Assembly: GCA_963805495.1 (NCBI GenBank) | Contig: CAWDUQ010000001.1 | Span: 558,001 to 622,000, forward strand | Length of the DNA stretch: 64,000 nt | From: DAHUXD01 sp963805495 | GTDB lineage: Bacteria > Acidobacteriota > Thermoanaerobaculia > UBA5066 > Gp7-AA6 | Direction of reading: 5' to 3' | In this document: piece by piece, positions 42,532-52,282 of the stretch | Position numbering within the stretch: the stretch's first letter is position 1 | Layout of the letters: every line of letters starts with the position of its first letter | Program-made: the position numbers and the translations under genes | Notes under the pieces: model-generated | Databases searched by the model: none | Told to the model about the DNA's origin: nothing | Seen by the model: only the letters and a program-made list of their open reading frames with translations

Positions 42532-42555
42532 TGGGCGGGGGCAAGCCCCACCCCT
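42532..42555 (-). repeat. Dispersed GC hairpin repeat (partial)
   Basis: TGGGCGGGGGCAAGCCCCAC is a shortened form of the hairpin found at 41231 and in the MITE-like elements. It sits between the aminopeptidase stop and the ATP-grasp-like gene start. Confidence 0.45.
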
Positions 42556-42614
42556 GCGTACGAGGGCGGCCGGCGCGCCGTCAGGCGCAGATCCCTCGCA
42601 AGCGAAGGCGACGG

Positions 42615-43637
42615 CTAAATCAGGAACTGCCCCGCCCGCATCACCTGGTCCCCGTCGAACCAGATGTCGAATCGGCGGCCGACGATGTCGATGTGCGTCG
42701 TCGACTTCCACTTCGCGCCGGTGTGCTCGGCATAGGGGTGGCCGAAGGCGATGTGGAGCGTCGGCAGCTTCTCGTCCTGGAGGATGTTGCCGATGACGTC
42801 CTGGACGGCGATGTTGGTGCCGATCGCGAACTCGCCGACGCGGTTGGAGTTCTCGTCGGTCGCGGTGTAGGCGCGGAAGTCCTCGACGAGGGCGGCGATG
42901 TCGCATTCGACGTCGACGATTCGGCTGTCTTCGATCGTGACGGCGAGCGGGTTGTTCTGGAGGTCGCCATAGCGGGCGCAGAGGTAGTCCCCCACGACGC
43001 CGTCGGCGACGTAGATGCCGTCGACGCGCGCCGGGGCCGTCAGGACCTCGCCGCCCGGGAGGTTGCCCCACTTGGCGGTCGAGATGATGCCCGAGGTCTT
43101 GAGCCACTTGATCGTCGGGTCGAAGGTCGCCTCGAGGCGCGAGCCCGCGGGCGAGGTCGCCACGATCTTCGTCGCCTTCTTCGCACGCTCGAGGACGCGG
43201 CAGGAGATCGCGTCGACCTCGTCGAAGTTGGCGCGCATCGCCTCGATCATGATGCGGTGCGAGATCGAGACCATGTGGGCGTGGCGGATCTGGCGGCGGT
43301 CGATGATCGCGGTCAGCGCGCGGCGGAAAGCGAGCTCGCCCTGCTTGGGCTGGCCGGCGTAGATCGAGACGTCGGCGCGCTCGAGGGCCGCCCGGATCGA
43401 CGCCGGGAGCTCGAGCATGGGCCGCGGACCGTAGTCCTCCATGATGTGGGTCTCGCTCGGCGCGCCGACCTCGCGCACCTGGTCGGCGAGGCTCGCGGCG
43501 ATCTCCTCGGTCTCGCGGTCGGTGACGATCGCGACGTGCTCGTTCGGCTGCACCCGCAGGCACGTGCGGATGGCGTTGCGGGCGCCGGGGATCAGGTCCT
43601 CGGCGTAGGCGGTCAGGGTTCCCGTCTCGTGCGACAT
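42615..43637 (-). CDS. M29-type (thermophilic) leucyl aminopeptidase
   Basis: 340 residues, somewhat shorter than characterised M29 enzymes. It has the N-terminal Rossmann-like region (CLRVQPNEHVAIVTDRETEE) and the C-terminal metal region with GEFAIGTNIAVQDVIGN, LHIAFGHPYAEH and STTHIDIVG. It cleaves N-terminal residues with Co/Zn/Mn. A ribosome-binding site (AGGAGAA) precedes the ATG. It lies 37 nt from the GCS2 ligase gene. In this setting it may degrade or trim the peptide-like product of the ligases. Confidence 0.85.
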   Translation of the reverse strand: MSHETGTLTAYAEDLIPGARNAIRTCLRVQPNEHVAIVTDRETEEIAASLADQVREVGAPSETHIMEDYGPRPMLELPASIRAALERADVSIYAGQPKQGELAFRRALTAIIDRRQIRHAHMVSISHRIMIEAMRANFDEVDAISCRVLERAKKATKIVATSPAGSRLEATFDPTIKWLKTSGIISTAKWGNLPGGEVLTAPARVDGIYVADGVVGDYLCARYGDLQNNPLAVTIEDSRIVDVECDIAALVEDFRAYTATDENSNRVGEFAIGTNIAVQDVIGNILQDEKLPTLHIAFGHPYAEHTGAKWKSTTHIDIVGRRFDIWFDGDQVMRAGQFLI

Positions 43638-43674
43638 CGTGTAATCGTTCTCCTGGCGCGGGGATCAGTCGGCG

Positions 43675-44820
<1,146 letters not shown>

Positions 44821-44828
44821 TCCCGCGG

Positions 44829-45860
44829 TCAGGCCTCGCGGCGCGGGCTGCGCGGCGCGGTGCCGGGCTCACGCGGAGCGGCCGACTTCTTCGCCCGGCC
44901 AGTCGACGTCTTCGCGGGCGCGACGGCATCGTCGCCGCCCAGGAATCGCTGCCAGCGGTAGTCGGTCAGCGGGTCGGCCGGCTGCTGCACCCGCTCGACG
45001 AGCCACCGGGTCGAGTGCTCGATCACCCAGCCGAAGTTTTCCGGGCCGACGGACTCGACGGCCGCGTCGGGGGCCGGATTGAGGAAATCGATGGCGTAGG
45101 GGATCCCGTCGCGCACCGCGAACTCGAGCGTGCAGAAGTCGTAGCCCAGGGCGTTCATCAGCTTGAGCGAGTCGCTCTGGATGCGCTCGTGCATCGCCGG
45201 ATCGATCGGCGGACCGTCCTTGACGTACCTCTCGTGGAACGGGCGCCTCGGGTCGTACCGCATGACGCGAACGTGTTTGCGGCCGATCGCGTAGCACCGG
45301 AAGTACTCGTCGAAGACGATCTCTTCCTGGAGGGTCATGACGGTCTGTCCCGAGTCCTTGTAGGCCGCGAAGAACCCCTCCGGGTTCTCCACGCGGTAAA
45401 CGCTCTTCCACCCTCCCCCGGAGTACGGCTTGAAGTAGGCGGGAAAGCCGATGTACTGGAACATCTCGTCCCACTCGAGCGGGAAGACGAGGTTCGACAT
45501 CGAGTCGGCGGTCGTGTCGGGCGGGTGCTGGTTCGAGGGCAGAATCACCGTCTTCGGCACGGCGACCCCGACGCGGCGCGCCACCACGTTGTTGAAGAAC
45601 TTGTCGTCGGCCGACCACCAGAAGGGGTTGTTGACGACGATCGTGCCGTCGGCGACGGCCTTCTTGAGTATGGCCCGGTAAAAGGGAATGTCCTGGCTGA
45701 TCCGGTCGAGGATCAGGTCGTACCGGCGCGGGCTGTCGAGGCTGATTCCCCCGATGACGACGGGCTCGGCGACGACGTCCTGGCCTTCGCGGTTGATGCG
45801 TTCGACGAGGGCGAGGGGAAAGGAGCGCTCCTGGCCGAACAGAATTCCAATGCGTTTCAT
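44829..45860 (-). CDS. RimK-like ATP-grasp ligase
   Basis: 343 residues. ATP-grasp features are FPAYFKPYSGGGWKSVYRVE (ATP-binding Lys and glycine-rich loop), VMTLQEEIVFDEYFRCYAIG, and the metal-binding CTLEFAVRDGIPYAIDFLNPAPDA with conserved Glu, Asp and Asn. The C-terminal ~30 residues are a low-complexity basic tail. It is the first gene of the minus-strand amidoligase operon and has AAGGACC upstream. It would form an amide or peptide bond between small substrates. Confidence 0.85.
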   Translation of the reverse strand: MKRIGILFGQERSFPLALVERINREGQDVVAEPVVIGGISLDSPRRYDLILDRISQDIPFYRAILKKAVADGTIVVNNPFWWSADDKFFNNVVARRVGVAVPKTVILPSNQHPPDTTADSMSNLVFPLEWDEMFQYIGFPAYFKPYSGGGWKSVYRVENPEGFFAAYKDSGQTVMTLQEEIVFDEYFRCYAIGRKHVRVMRYDPRRPFHERYVKDGPPIDPAMHERIQSDSLKLMNALGYDFCTLEFAVRDGIPYAIDFLNPAPDAAVESVGPENFGWVIEHSTRWLVERVQQPADPLTDYRWQRFLGGDDAVAPAKTSTGRAKKSAAPREPGTAPRSPRREA

Positions 45861-45917
45861 GCGGGTCCTTCGCTTTGTTGTTGATGCCGGGCAGGCCCCG
45901 GAGAACCGCGGATTATG

Positions 45918-47978
45918 TCACGGGGCCGGCGGGCTCGAGGGGGCCGGCCGGGCCACGGGGCCCAGCCATTGAGCCATCCAGGCGAGGTTGCGTTCGGCCA
46001 GGTCGCGCACCAGCCGGGGCTCGCGCACGCCGTGGGGCTGCCGGGGGTAGGTGACCATGCGGGCGGGGATGCCCTTCCGTTTCAGGGCGTTGTAGAACTC
46101 GTATCCCTGCGAGATGGGAACGCGCACGTCGGCCTCGCCCTGCTGGATGAGCGACGGGGTCCTGACCTGGCCGACGAAGGCCATCGGCGAATGGGCCCAG
46201 TACGTTTCGGCGACGCGCGGTTCCCAGAGCTCTCCGCCGAAGTAGTCGGGAATGAACGAGGGGATGTCCGCCGTGCCCGTGAACGACACGAGATCGGTCA
46301 CGGGAGCGCCGATGGATGCGGCCTTGAAGCGGTCGGTCTGCGTCACGATCCACGAGGTCATGAACCCGCCGTAGCTCCAACCCATCACGCCGAGGCGGTC
46401 GGGGTCCGCGATTCCCATGCCGACGACCGCGTCGACCCCCGCCATGAGGTCACGGTAGTCGCCTCCGCCCCAGTCTTTCTCGTTGGCGCGTCGAAACGCG
46501 GCCCCGTAGCCGGACGAGCCGCGGGGGTTCGCGCGCAGGACCGCGTATCCGTCCGCGGCGAAGACCGCGGGCGAGTAGGGACTCGGCGCCGCGGTGTAGG
46601 CGAGCTGGAAGACTCCGGCCGGCCCGCCGTGGATCACGAGGAGCAGCGGATAGCGCTTGCCCGGGACGTACCCGACGGGCAGTGTCAGCAGGCCCTCGAT
46701 CGCCCGGCCGCCGTCGCCGGTCCAGGTGATCGCACGCGTCTGTCCGAACGGGTGCTTCGGCATCCCGGCGTTGACGCTCGAAATGCGGATCGGCGCGAAG
46801 GGCGCGAGCGGGCTCGCCCACGCCTCGCTCGGCTCGGTCGTGTTTTGCCGGACGAACCCGATCCAGGTGCCGCGCGGGTTGACGCTCGCGGCGTTCGCGA
46901 CCGCGCCCGCGGGCGTCAGCGCGCGCAGGGCGCCGCTCGCAACGTCCTGCGCGTAGACGATCGCGGAGACGCTCCTCCCCTCCGCGAAATAGATCGTCCG
47001 GCCGTCCGCGGACCAGCCGGCCAGGGCCGGCGACTCGTCGGGCGAGTCCGGGAGCGTGCGCGGGGCGCCGCCGTCGAGCGGGGCGAGCCGGATGCTCTCC
47101 CGGTGCGGCCAGCGGGGCGGGTCGTCGGTCGCGAGGTAGGCGAGCGTGCGGCCGTCCGGCGAGAAGCGCGGGGAGGTCTCGGCCGCGCCGGTCGCGGCAA
47201 AGGGCCGGAGCGCGCCGGTCGCGACGTCGACCAGAGAGATGCGGGCGGTCGGCCAGTCGTCGGCGACCGGCCGGGCCGTGTGCGAAATGGCGATCGTCGA
47301 GCCGTCCGGCGACCAGTCGACCGCGTCCGGTCCAGCCAGCTGCACCCCGCCCACCGAAAATCCGGTCGAGAGGAGCTTGCGGCCTTCGCGCCTGCCCGTC
47401 GCATCGGCCGCGACGGGAATGATCCAGAGCCGGCGGGGCCGGTCGTCTTCGCCGACCACGCGGGCGTCGTCCCTTTCCTTCGCGCGCCGCTCGCGGTCGG
47501 GGTCGGGACCGTCGGCGGCGACGTACGCGATCCACTTCGCGTCGGGCGACCAGGCGGCCTCGGTCACGTCGGCCGGCGCGTCGGTCAGGCGCACGGCTTC
47601 GCCCCCGGCGGAGGGCAGGAGCCAGACGTTGCCCGTCTTTCCATCCCGCTTGGAGAGAAACGCGATCCACTTTCCGTCGGGCGACCAGCGGGGACGCGTC
47701 GCGGACGTGTCGCCGAAGGTGGCCTGCCAGAATTCCCGTCCGTCGGTCGTCGCGAGCCAGATCTGCGTGCGGTACTCGCTCCGGTCGGGCTCCATCACCG
47801 ACTCCCGCGCCACGCAGGCGGCGCGCCGGCCGTCCGGTGAGATCCGCACGTCGGAGACCGGCCGGTATTTGAGCGTCTCGAGCGGTGTCCATGGCCCGGG
47901 ATCGTCCGCGGCGAATGCCCTGGCGGCGAAGAGCAGAATCAGCAGGATTTTCAGAGCCAGCCGCGCTTTCGAAACCAC
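45918..47978 (-). CDS. Exported S9 prolyl oligopeptidase-family peptidase
   Basis: 686 residues from GTG 47978, the last start before the signal peptide (ARLALKILLILLFAARAFA). About 380 residues of WD40-like beta-propeller follow (repeated SPDGRR, SPDGKWIAFLSKRDGK, SPDAKWIAYVA). The hydrolase domain has the nucleophile GWSYGGFMTSW, then EADVRVPISQGYEFYNALK (Asp) and PRQPHGVREP (His). It degrades peptides in the periplasm, like acylaminoacyl-peptidases and dipeptidyl peptidases. The start lies 28 nt inside the end of corA. Confidence 0.92.
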   Translation of the reverse strand: MVSKARLALKILLILLFAARAFAADDPGPWTPLETLKYRPVSDVRISPDGRRAACVARESVMEPDRSEYRTQIWLATTDGREFWQATFGDTSATRPRWSPDGKWIAFLSKRDGKTGNVWLLPSAGGEAVRLTDAPADVTEAAWSPDAKWIAYVAADGPDPDRERRAKERDDARVVGEDDRPRRLWIIPVAADATGRREGRKLLSTGFSVGGVQLAGPDAVDWSPDGSTIAISHTARPVADDWPTARISLVDVATGALRPFAATGAAETSPRFSPDGRTLAYLATDDPPRWPHRESIRLAPLDGGAPRTLPDSPDESPALAGWSADGRTIYFAEGRSVSAIVYAQDVASGALRALTPAGAVANAASVNPRGTWIGFVRQNTTEPSEAWASPLAPFAPIRISSVNAGMPKHPFGQTRAITWTGDGGRAIEGLLTLPVGYVPGKRYPLLLVIHGGPAGVFQLAYTAAPSPYSPAVFAADGYAVLRANPRGSSGYGAAFRRANEKDWGGGDYRDLMAGVDAVVGMGIADPDRLGVMGWSYGGFMTSWIVTQTDRFKAASIGAPVTDLVSFTGTADIPSFIPDYFGGELWEPRVAETYWAHSPMAFVGQVRTPSLIQQGEADVRVPISQGYEFYNALKRKGIPARMVTYPRQPHGVREPRLVRDLAERNLAWMAQWLGPVARPAPSSPPAP

Positions 47979-49084
47979 ACCACCATCCCCGCGGCGAGGA
48001 CGACGCACACCCCCCAGAAGATCGGGTAGGAGCCCGTCCACTGGTTTTCGGGAATGTGCATGTTCATGCCGTAGACCCCGGCGAGAAACGTCAGCGGGAT
48101 GAATATCGTCCCGATGATCGTCAGCACCTTCATGACCTCGGACATGCGGTTCGACATCGAGGTCATGTAGGTCTCCGTCAGGCTCGAGCCGACCTCGCGG
48201 TAGGTTTCGATGATGTCCATGATCTGGACGACGTGGTCGTAGACGTCGCGCAGGTAGGTCCGCGTCGTTTCGCTCATGCACTCGTGGGGCTCGCGGTACA
48301 TCGCGTTGACGACCTCGCGCATGGGCCAGAGCGCGCGGCGCAGCAGCAGAAGGTCCCGCTTGACCGAGTGAATTTCATGGATCGTCTGCCGGGTGGGCTG
48401 GTCGAGCACGAGGTCTTCGAGCTCCTCGAGGCGGTCGCCGTAGTGCTCGAGCACCGGAAAGCAATGGTCGACGATGGCATCGATCAGCGCGTACGCGAGG
48501 TAGCTGGCGTCGAGGGAACGCAGCCGCGAGGCCGGCTTTTCGATGCGGGCCCGGATGGTGTCCCAGATGTCGCCCGGCGACTCCTGAATCGTGATCACGA
48601 GTCCGCTCTCGAGGAACATGCTGACCTGCTCGCTCTCGAGGCCCGCCTCCGAGTGCTGGAGCATGCGGACGATCAGGAAGATGTGCGGCGGCCGCTCGCC
48701 GTCGGCGGGATACGGCTCGAGCTTCGGCCTCTGGCCCGTCTGCATCACGTCCTCGATCGCGAGCGGGTGGAGTCCGTACTTGAGGGCGAGGGCGCGGATC
48801 GCGCGCGGATCGCTCAGACCGTCGACGTTGATCCAGCGCACGCGGACCCACGGCTCGCGGCGGCTGTGGACGAACTCGTCGAAGTCCGTGACCCTCCGGG
48901 TCTCCACGCGGTCGGGCCCGTAGTCGATGCAGGTGATCGGCACGCGCTCCGCCGGAGCGGGCATGCGCTCCAGCTCCGCCAGGTCGATGCCGGGTTTGCC
49001 GCCCGGCAGCCCCGCGCTGAAGCGGGTCGGGAGCTCGAGTCCCTCGCCGTCGAGCTCTTCATTGTCGACGTGCGGATAGCTCAT
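47951..49084 (-). CDS. corA: CorA magnesium/cobalt transporter
   Basis: 377 residues. The long cytoplasmic domain is followed by two C-terminal helices with the signature GMN motif (YGMNMHIPENQW) and a basic cytoplasmic end (WFRKRGWL). Length and order fit CorA, which forms a pentameric Mg2+/Co2+ channel in the inner membrane. A TAGACT box lies 8 nt before the ATG and no Shine-Dalgarno sequence is seen, so the message may be leaderless. Confidence 0.95.
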   Translation of the reverse strand: MSYPHVDNEELDGEGLELPTRFSAGLPGGKPGIDLAELERMPAPAERVPITCIDYGPDRVETRRVTDFDEFVHSRREPWVRVRWINVDGLSDPRAIRALALKYGLHPLAIEDVMQTGQRPKLEPYPADGERPPHIFLIVRMLQHSEAGLESEQVSMFLESGLVITIQESPGDIWDTIRARIEKPASRLRSLDASYLAYALIDAIVDHCFPVLEHYGDRLEELEDLVLDQPTRQTIHEIHSVKRDLLLLRRALWPMREVVNAMYREPHECMSETTRTYLRDVYDHVVQIMDIIETYREVGSSLTETYMTSMSNRMSEVMKVLTIIGTIFIPLTFLAGVYGMNMHIPENQWTGSYPIFWGVCVVLAAGMVVWFRKRGWL

Positions 49085-49092
49085 GGCGGCAA

Positions 49093-49098
49093 AGTCTA
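49093..49098 (-). promoter_or_regulatory. -10 box TAGACT, 8 nt before corA ATG
   Basis: Minus-strand TAGACT-N8-ATG, with a weak -35 (TTCCGA) 17 nt further up. Confidence 0.5.
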
Positions 49099-49172
49099 TG
49101 CTTCCGGTCCGCCGATCGGAAACATCCGCTCGCGGCGCGAGGCCGCCGACCCGAGATCGCTCCCGCGGCGGT

Positions 49173-51296
49173 CTACCAGATCTGGCAGGTCTCCCTGCGC
49201 ACCATCGGGTCGCCCGCCGTGCAGGAGAACGCCGAGGCGAACGACTTGAGGTTCGAGGGCGCCCCGATCGCCCGGAACTGCGGCAGCGGGTGCGGGTCGG
49301 TGTTCATCAGGAGTTTCGCGAGCTCCGGCCGAACGTGGGCGCCCCAGACGCGGGCCCAGCCCAGGTAAAAGCGCTGGTCGGCCGTGAATCCCTCGATCGG
49401 CGCGGGCTCGGCCCGGCCGGCGAGCGTCCCGCGGTAGGCGCGGTATGCGATGGCGAGGCCGCCCAGGTCGGCGATCGACTCGCCGAGGACGAGCCTGCCG
49501 TTGACGTGCTGGCCCTCGAACTCGTACCCGTCGAACTGGGTCTCGACGCACTTCGCCCGCGCCTCGTAGTTCCGGGCGTCCTCCGGCGTCCACCAGTCGG
49601 CCAGGTTCCCGGACGCGTCGAACTTCCGGCCCTCGTCGTCGAAGCCGTGCGTCAGCTCGTGGCCGATGACGCTGCCCATGGCGCCGTAGTTGACGGCGTC
49701 GTCCGCCTTCGGGTCGAAGAGGGGAGGCTGCAGGATCCCCGCCGGGAAGACGATCTCGTTCAACTGCGGGTCGTAGTACGCGTTGAGCTCCGGCGGCGTC
49801 ATCTGCCAGTCCTCGCGGTCGACGGGCCGGCCGATCTTGGACAACAGGCGGTGGAACTCGTACTCGGAGGCGCGCTGGACGTTCAGAACGTACGGCCCGC
49901 GGTCGATCGCGAGCGACGAGTAGTCGCGCCAGACGTCGGGATAGCCGATCTTGGGCCGGAAGGTGGCGAGCTTCGCGAGGGCCTTCTGCCGCGTCGTCTC
50001 GCTCATCCAGGGAAGCGCCCCCAGGTCATCGCGCAGGGCGTCGATCAGGTTCCGGACCATGGTGTCGGCGGAGGCCTTGGCCTCGGGGGGGAAGTAGTCT
50101 CGGACGAACGACTTGCCGAGCGCCTGGCCGAGGGCGGCGTCGGTCGCGACGACGCAGCGCTTCCAGCGCGCCTCGTTCTCGGGCGTGCCCTGGAGCGTCT
50201 TTCTGAAGAAGTCGAAGTCGGCGTCCACGAACGCCCGGGACAGGCTCGGCGCCGCCGCGTTGACGGCCGTCCAGCGCAGATACGTCTTCCACCCCGAAAT
50301 CGGCGTCGCCCGCATCTCCTTGCTGACGGCCTCGAAGAACTTCGGCTGCGCGACGTTGACCGCGGCGGGCGAGACTCCCGCCTGCCGGAAGTAGGCGCTC
50401 CAGGAGAAGTTGGGCGTCAGCGCCTGGAGGCGCGTCGAGTCCATCCGGTTGTACGTCTTCTCGGAATCGCGCTGCTCGACCCGCGACATCGACGCTTCGG
50501 CGAGGCGGGTTTCGATCGCCATCACGGTCTTCGCGTCGGCGGAGGCGCGTCCGGGGTCGTCGCCGATCAGCTCGAACATCCGGGCGACGTGGGCGAGGTA
50601 CTTTTCCCGCAGAGCCTTCGCCTCGTCGTCGGTCTTCAGGTAGTAGTCGCGTTCGGGAAGGCCGAGGCCGCCCTGCGACGCAAATGCGATGACCTCGGTC
50701 GAGGCCCGGCGATCCTGCTCCGCGGTGAACCGGAACACGGCGTTGGCGCCGAGGCCCTGGAGCCGCAGGATCTCGGCCTGAAGGTCGGCGGGCGTCGCGA
50801 TCGAGTCGATGCGCGCAAGCTCGGGCTGGATCGGAGCCGCGCCGGCCGCCTCGATCGCGGCTTCGTCCATGCAGCTCGCCCAGAAATCGCCGATCTTGCG
50901 TTCGTCCGAACCGTCCGGGGCCGGGTTGGCGGCGGCCTTCTCGAGGATTCCGTGGAGCCGGTCGCGGTTCTCCTCGAAGAGGATGCTGACGGAGCCCCAG
51001 TAGGACTTGTCCGGCGGGATCGGATGGGAGGCGAGCCAGCCGCCGTTGCCGAACCGATTGAGGTCGACGCAGGCCGAAACGGACGGGTCGAGGTCGGCGG
51101 GGTCGATGCCCCCGGCGGGGGCCGGCGGAGCGGGCGGCGGCGTCTCGGCGGCGGGTGTCGGCTCGGGCATCGGCGCCGCGGCGGCGGGAGCCGGCGGTGG
51201 CGGAGCCGGCGGCGCCGTCGTGCCGCATCCGAGCGACAGGATCGTCAGGATCGATGCCGTCGCGACGGTCGGGATCGCGGTACCCCTTCTCTTCAC
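49173..51296 (-). CDS. M13 (neprilysin-like) zinc endopeptidase lipoprotein
   Basis: 707 residues from a GTG with AGGAGG four nt upstream. The N-terminus ends in a lipobox (ILTILSLGCGT), followed by a Pro/Ala-rich linker of about 40 residues, so the enzyme is a lipid-anchored periplasmic or surface protein. The zinc site HELTH lies near residue 546 (VIGHELTHGFDDEG), the third ligand in ESIADLGGLAIAYRAY near 608, and the family-specific NAYYDPQLNEIVFPAGILQ upstream. It degrades oligopeptides. The C-terminus ends in CQIW, as usual for M13. Confidence 0.95.
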   Translation of the reverse strand: MKRRGTAIPTVATASILTILSLGCGTTAPPAPPPPAPAAAAPMPEPTPAAETPPPAPPAPAGGIDPADLDPSVSACVDLNRFGNGGWLASHPIPPDKSYWGSVSILFEENRDRLHGILEKAAANPAPDGSDERKIGDFWASCMDEAAIEAAGAAPIQPELARIDSIATPADLQAEILRLQGLGANAVFRFTAEQDRRASTEVIAFASQGGLGLPERDYYLKTDDEAKALREKYLAHVARMFELIGDDPGRASADAKTVMAIETRLAEASMSRVEQRDSEKTYNRMDSTRLQALTPNFSWSAYFRQAGVSPAAVNVAQPKFFEAVSKEMRATPISGWKTYLRWTAVNAAAPSLSRAFVDADFDFFRKTLQGTPENEARWKRCVVATDAALGQALGKSFVRDYFPPEAKASADTMVRNLIDALRDDLGALPWMSETTRQKALAKLATFRPKIGYPDVWRDYSSLAIDRGPYVLNVQRASEYEFHRLLSKIGRPVDREDWQMTPPELNAYYDPQLNEIVFPAGILQPPLFDPKADDAVNYGAMGSVIGHELTHGFDDEGRKFDASGNLADWWTPEDARNYEARAKCVETQFDGYEFEGQHVNGRLVLGESIADLGGLAIAYRAYRGTLAGRAEPAPIEGFTADQRFYLGWARVWGAHVRPELAKLLMNTDPHPLPQFRAIGAPSNLKSFASAFSCTAGDPMVRRETCQIW

Positions 51297-51436
51297 GAGT
51301 CCTCCTCTTTCGCCATGCGAAGCCCTACGTACCTGCGTCGCTCGGGGTTCACCGTCTGCGTGATCTGGCTCACGCCGTCCCGCGACCTCGTGGCTGTAAC
51401 CTCCTTATTTCACACACTGCGTCGAGGAGGGTTTCC

Positions 51437-52243
51437 ATGCGTCGATGGGTATGGCTATTCGTGTCTGCGGCCGTTGCGCTCGCGCCGGTCGGCCGGGCCC
51501 AGGAGCTCGGGGCGGCGGACGAGGCCACGGCGGCCCTGCCGCTGGGGCGGGTGCTCCCGGCGGCGGGCTCCACGGCCGGCGCCGCGGGCTCGTTCTTCAA
51601 GACCTCGGTTCAGATCTTCAATCCCGGCTCGGGCTCGATGTCGGGCCGGTTCGTCTACCACGCCGCGAACGTGGCCGGCCTTCCGACGGACCCGGGGATG
51701 GACTTCTCGGTGCCCGCGCAGGAGACGCGGACCTGGGACGACATTCTTCCCGCGATGGGGCAGTCGGGCCTCGGGACCCTCGACATTCTCCTGCCGTCGG
51801 CCTCGTCGTCGCCCGCCGTGATCGTGACGCGGATCTTCAACGACGCCGACGCGGCCGGTACGGCGGGCTTCACGGAGGAGGCGATCAGCCCGAACGAGAC
51901 CGGGACCGGCGGGCGCGTGATCACCAACGGAAGGTCGGGCTACCTTGTCCTGCCCGCCGACACGGACCGCTTCCGCTTCAACATCGGCCTGCGGACGCTG
52001 GCTTCGGCGGCATCGGTGCAGTTCACCGTGCGCAACGCCAACGGGTCGATCGTCGGACTTTCGTCGAAGACGATGCCCGCATCCTCGTTCCTCCAGCAGG
52101 AGGCCGGTTCTTTGCTCGGCGTTCCCCTGCCGCCCAACGGAACGATCCGCATCGTCATCAACGGAGGCGGGACGATCGTCTACGGGGCTACGACCGACAA
52201 CACGACCAACGACCCCAGCGTCCAGTTCGCCCGGTCGTCGTAG
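51437..52243 (+). CDS. Secreted protein with an IFNPGSG-type beta-rich domain
   Basis: 268 residues. ATG 51437 is preceded by GAGGAGG seven nt upstream and opens a signal peptide (VWLFVSAAVALAPVGRAQE). The mature protein (FFKTSVQIFNPGSGSMSGRF, VPAQETRTWDDILPAMG, VTRIFNDADAAGTAGF, GYLVLPADTDRFRFNIGL) has the immunoglobulin-like repeats common in acidobacterial extracellular proteins. It may be a surface or matrix component; I cannot assign a binding partner. A perfect hairpin follows the stop. Confidence 0.75.
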   Translation: MRRWVWLFVSAAVALAPVGRAQELGAADEATAALPLGRVLPAAGSTAGAAGSFFKTSVQIFNPGSGSMSGRFVYHAANVAGLPTDPGMDFSVPAQETRTWDDILPAMGQSGLGTLDILLPSASSSPAVIVTRIFNDADAAGTAGFTEEAISPNETGTGGRVITNGRSGYLVLPADTDRFRFNIGLRTLASAASVQFTVRNANGSIVGLSSKTMPASSFLQQEAGSLLGVPLPPNGTIRIVINGGGTIVYGATTDNTTNDPSVQFARSS

Positions 52244-52250
52244 AGTCCCC

Positions 52251-52272
52251 GGGGGCGGCGGGTGCCGCCCCC
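52251..52272. terminator. Perfect 9-bp hairpin between convergent genes
   Basis: GGGGGCGGC-gggt-GCCGCCCCC, between the stops at 52243 (+) and 52283 (-). It has no U tract on either side, so it may be a rho-assisted bidirectional terminator. Confidence 0.5.
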
Positions 52273-52282
52273 GAAGACGCGA

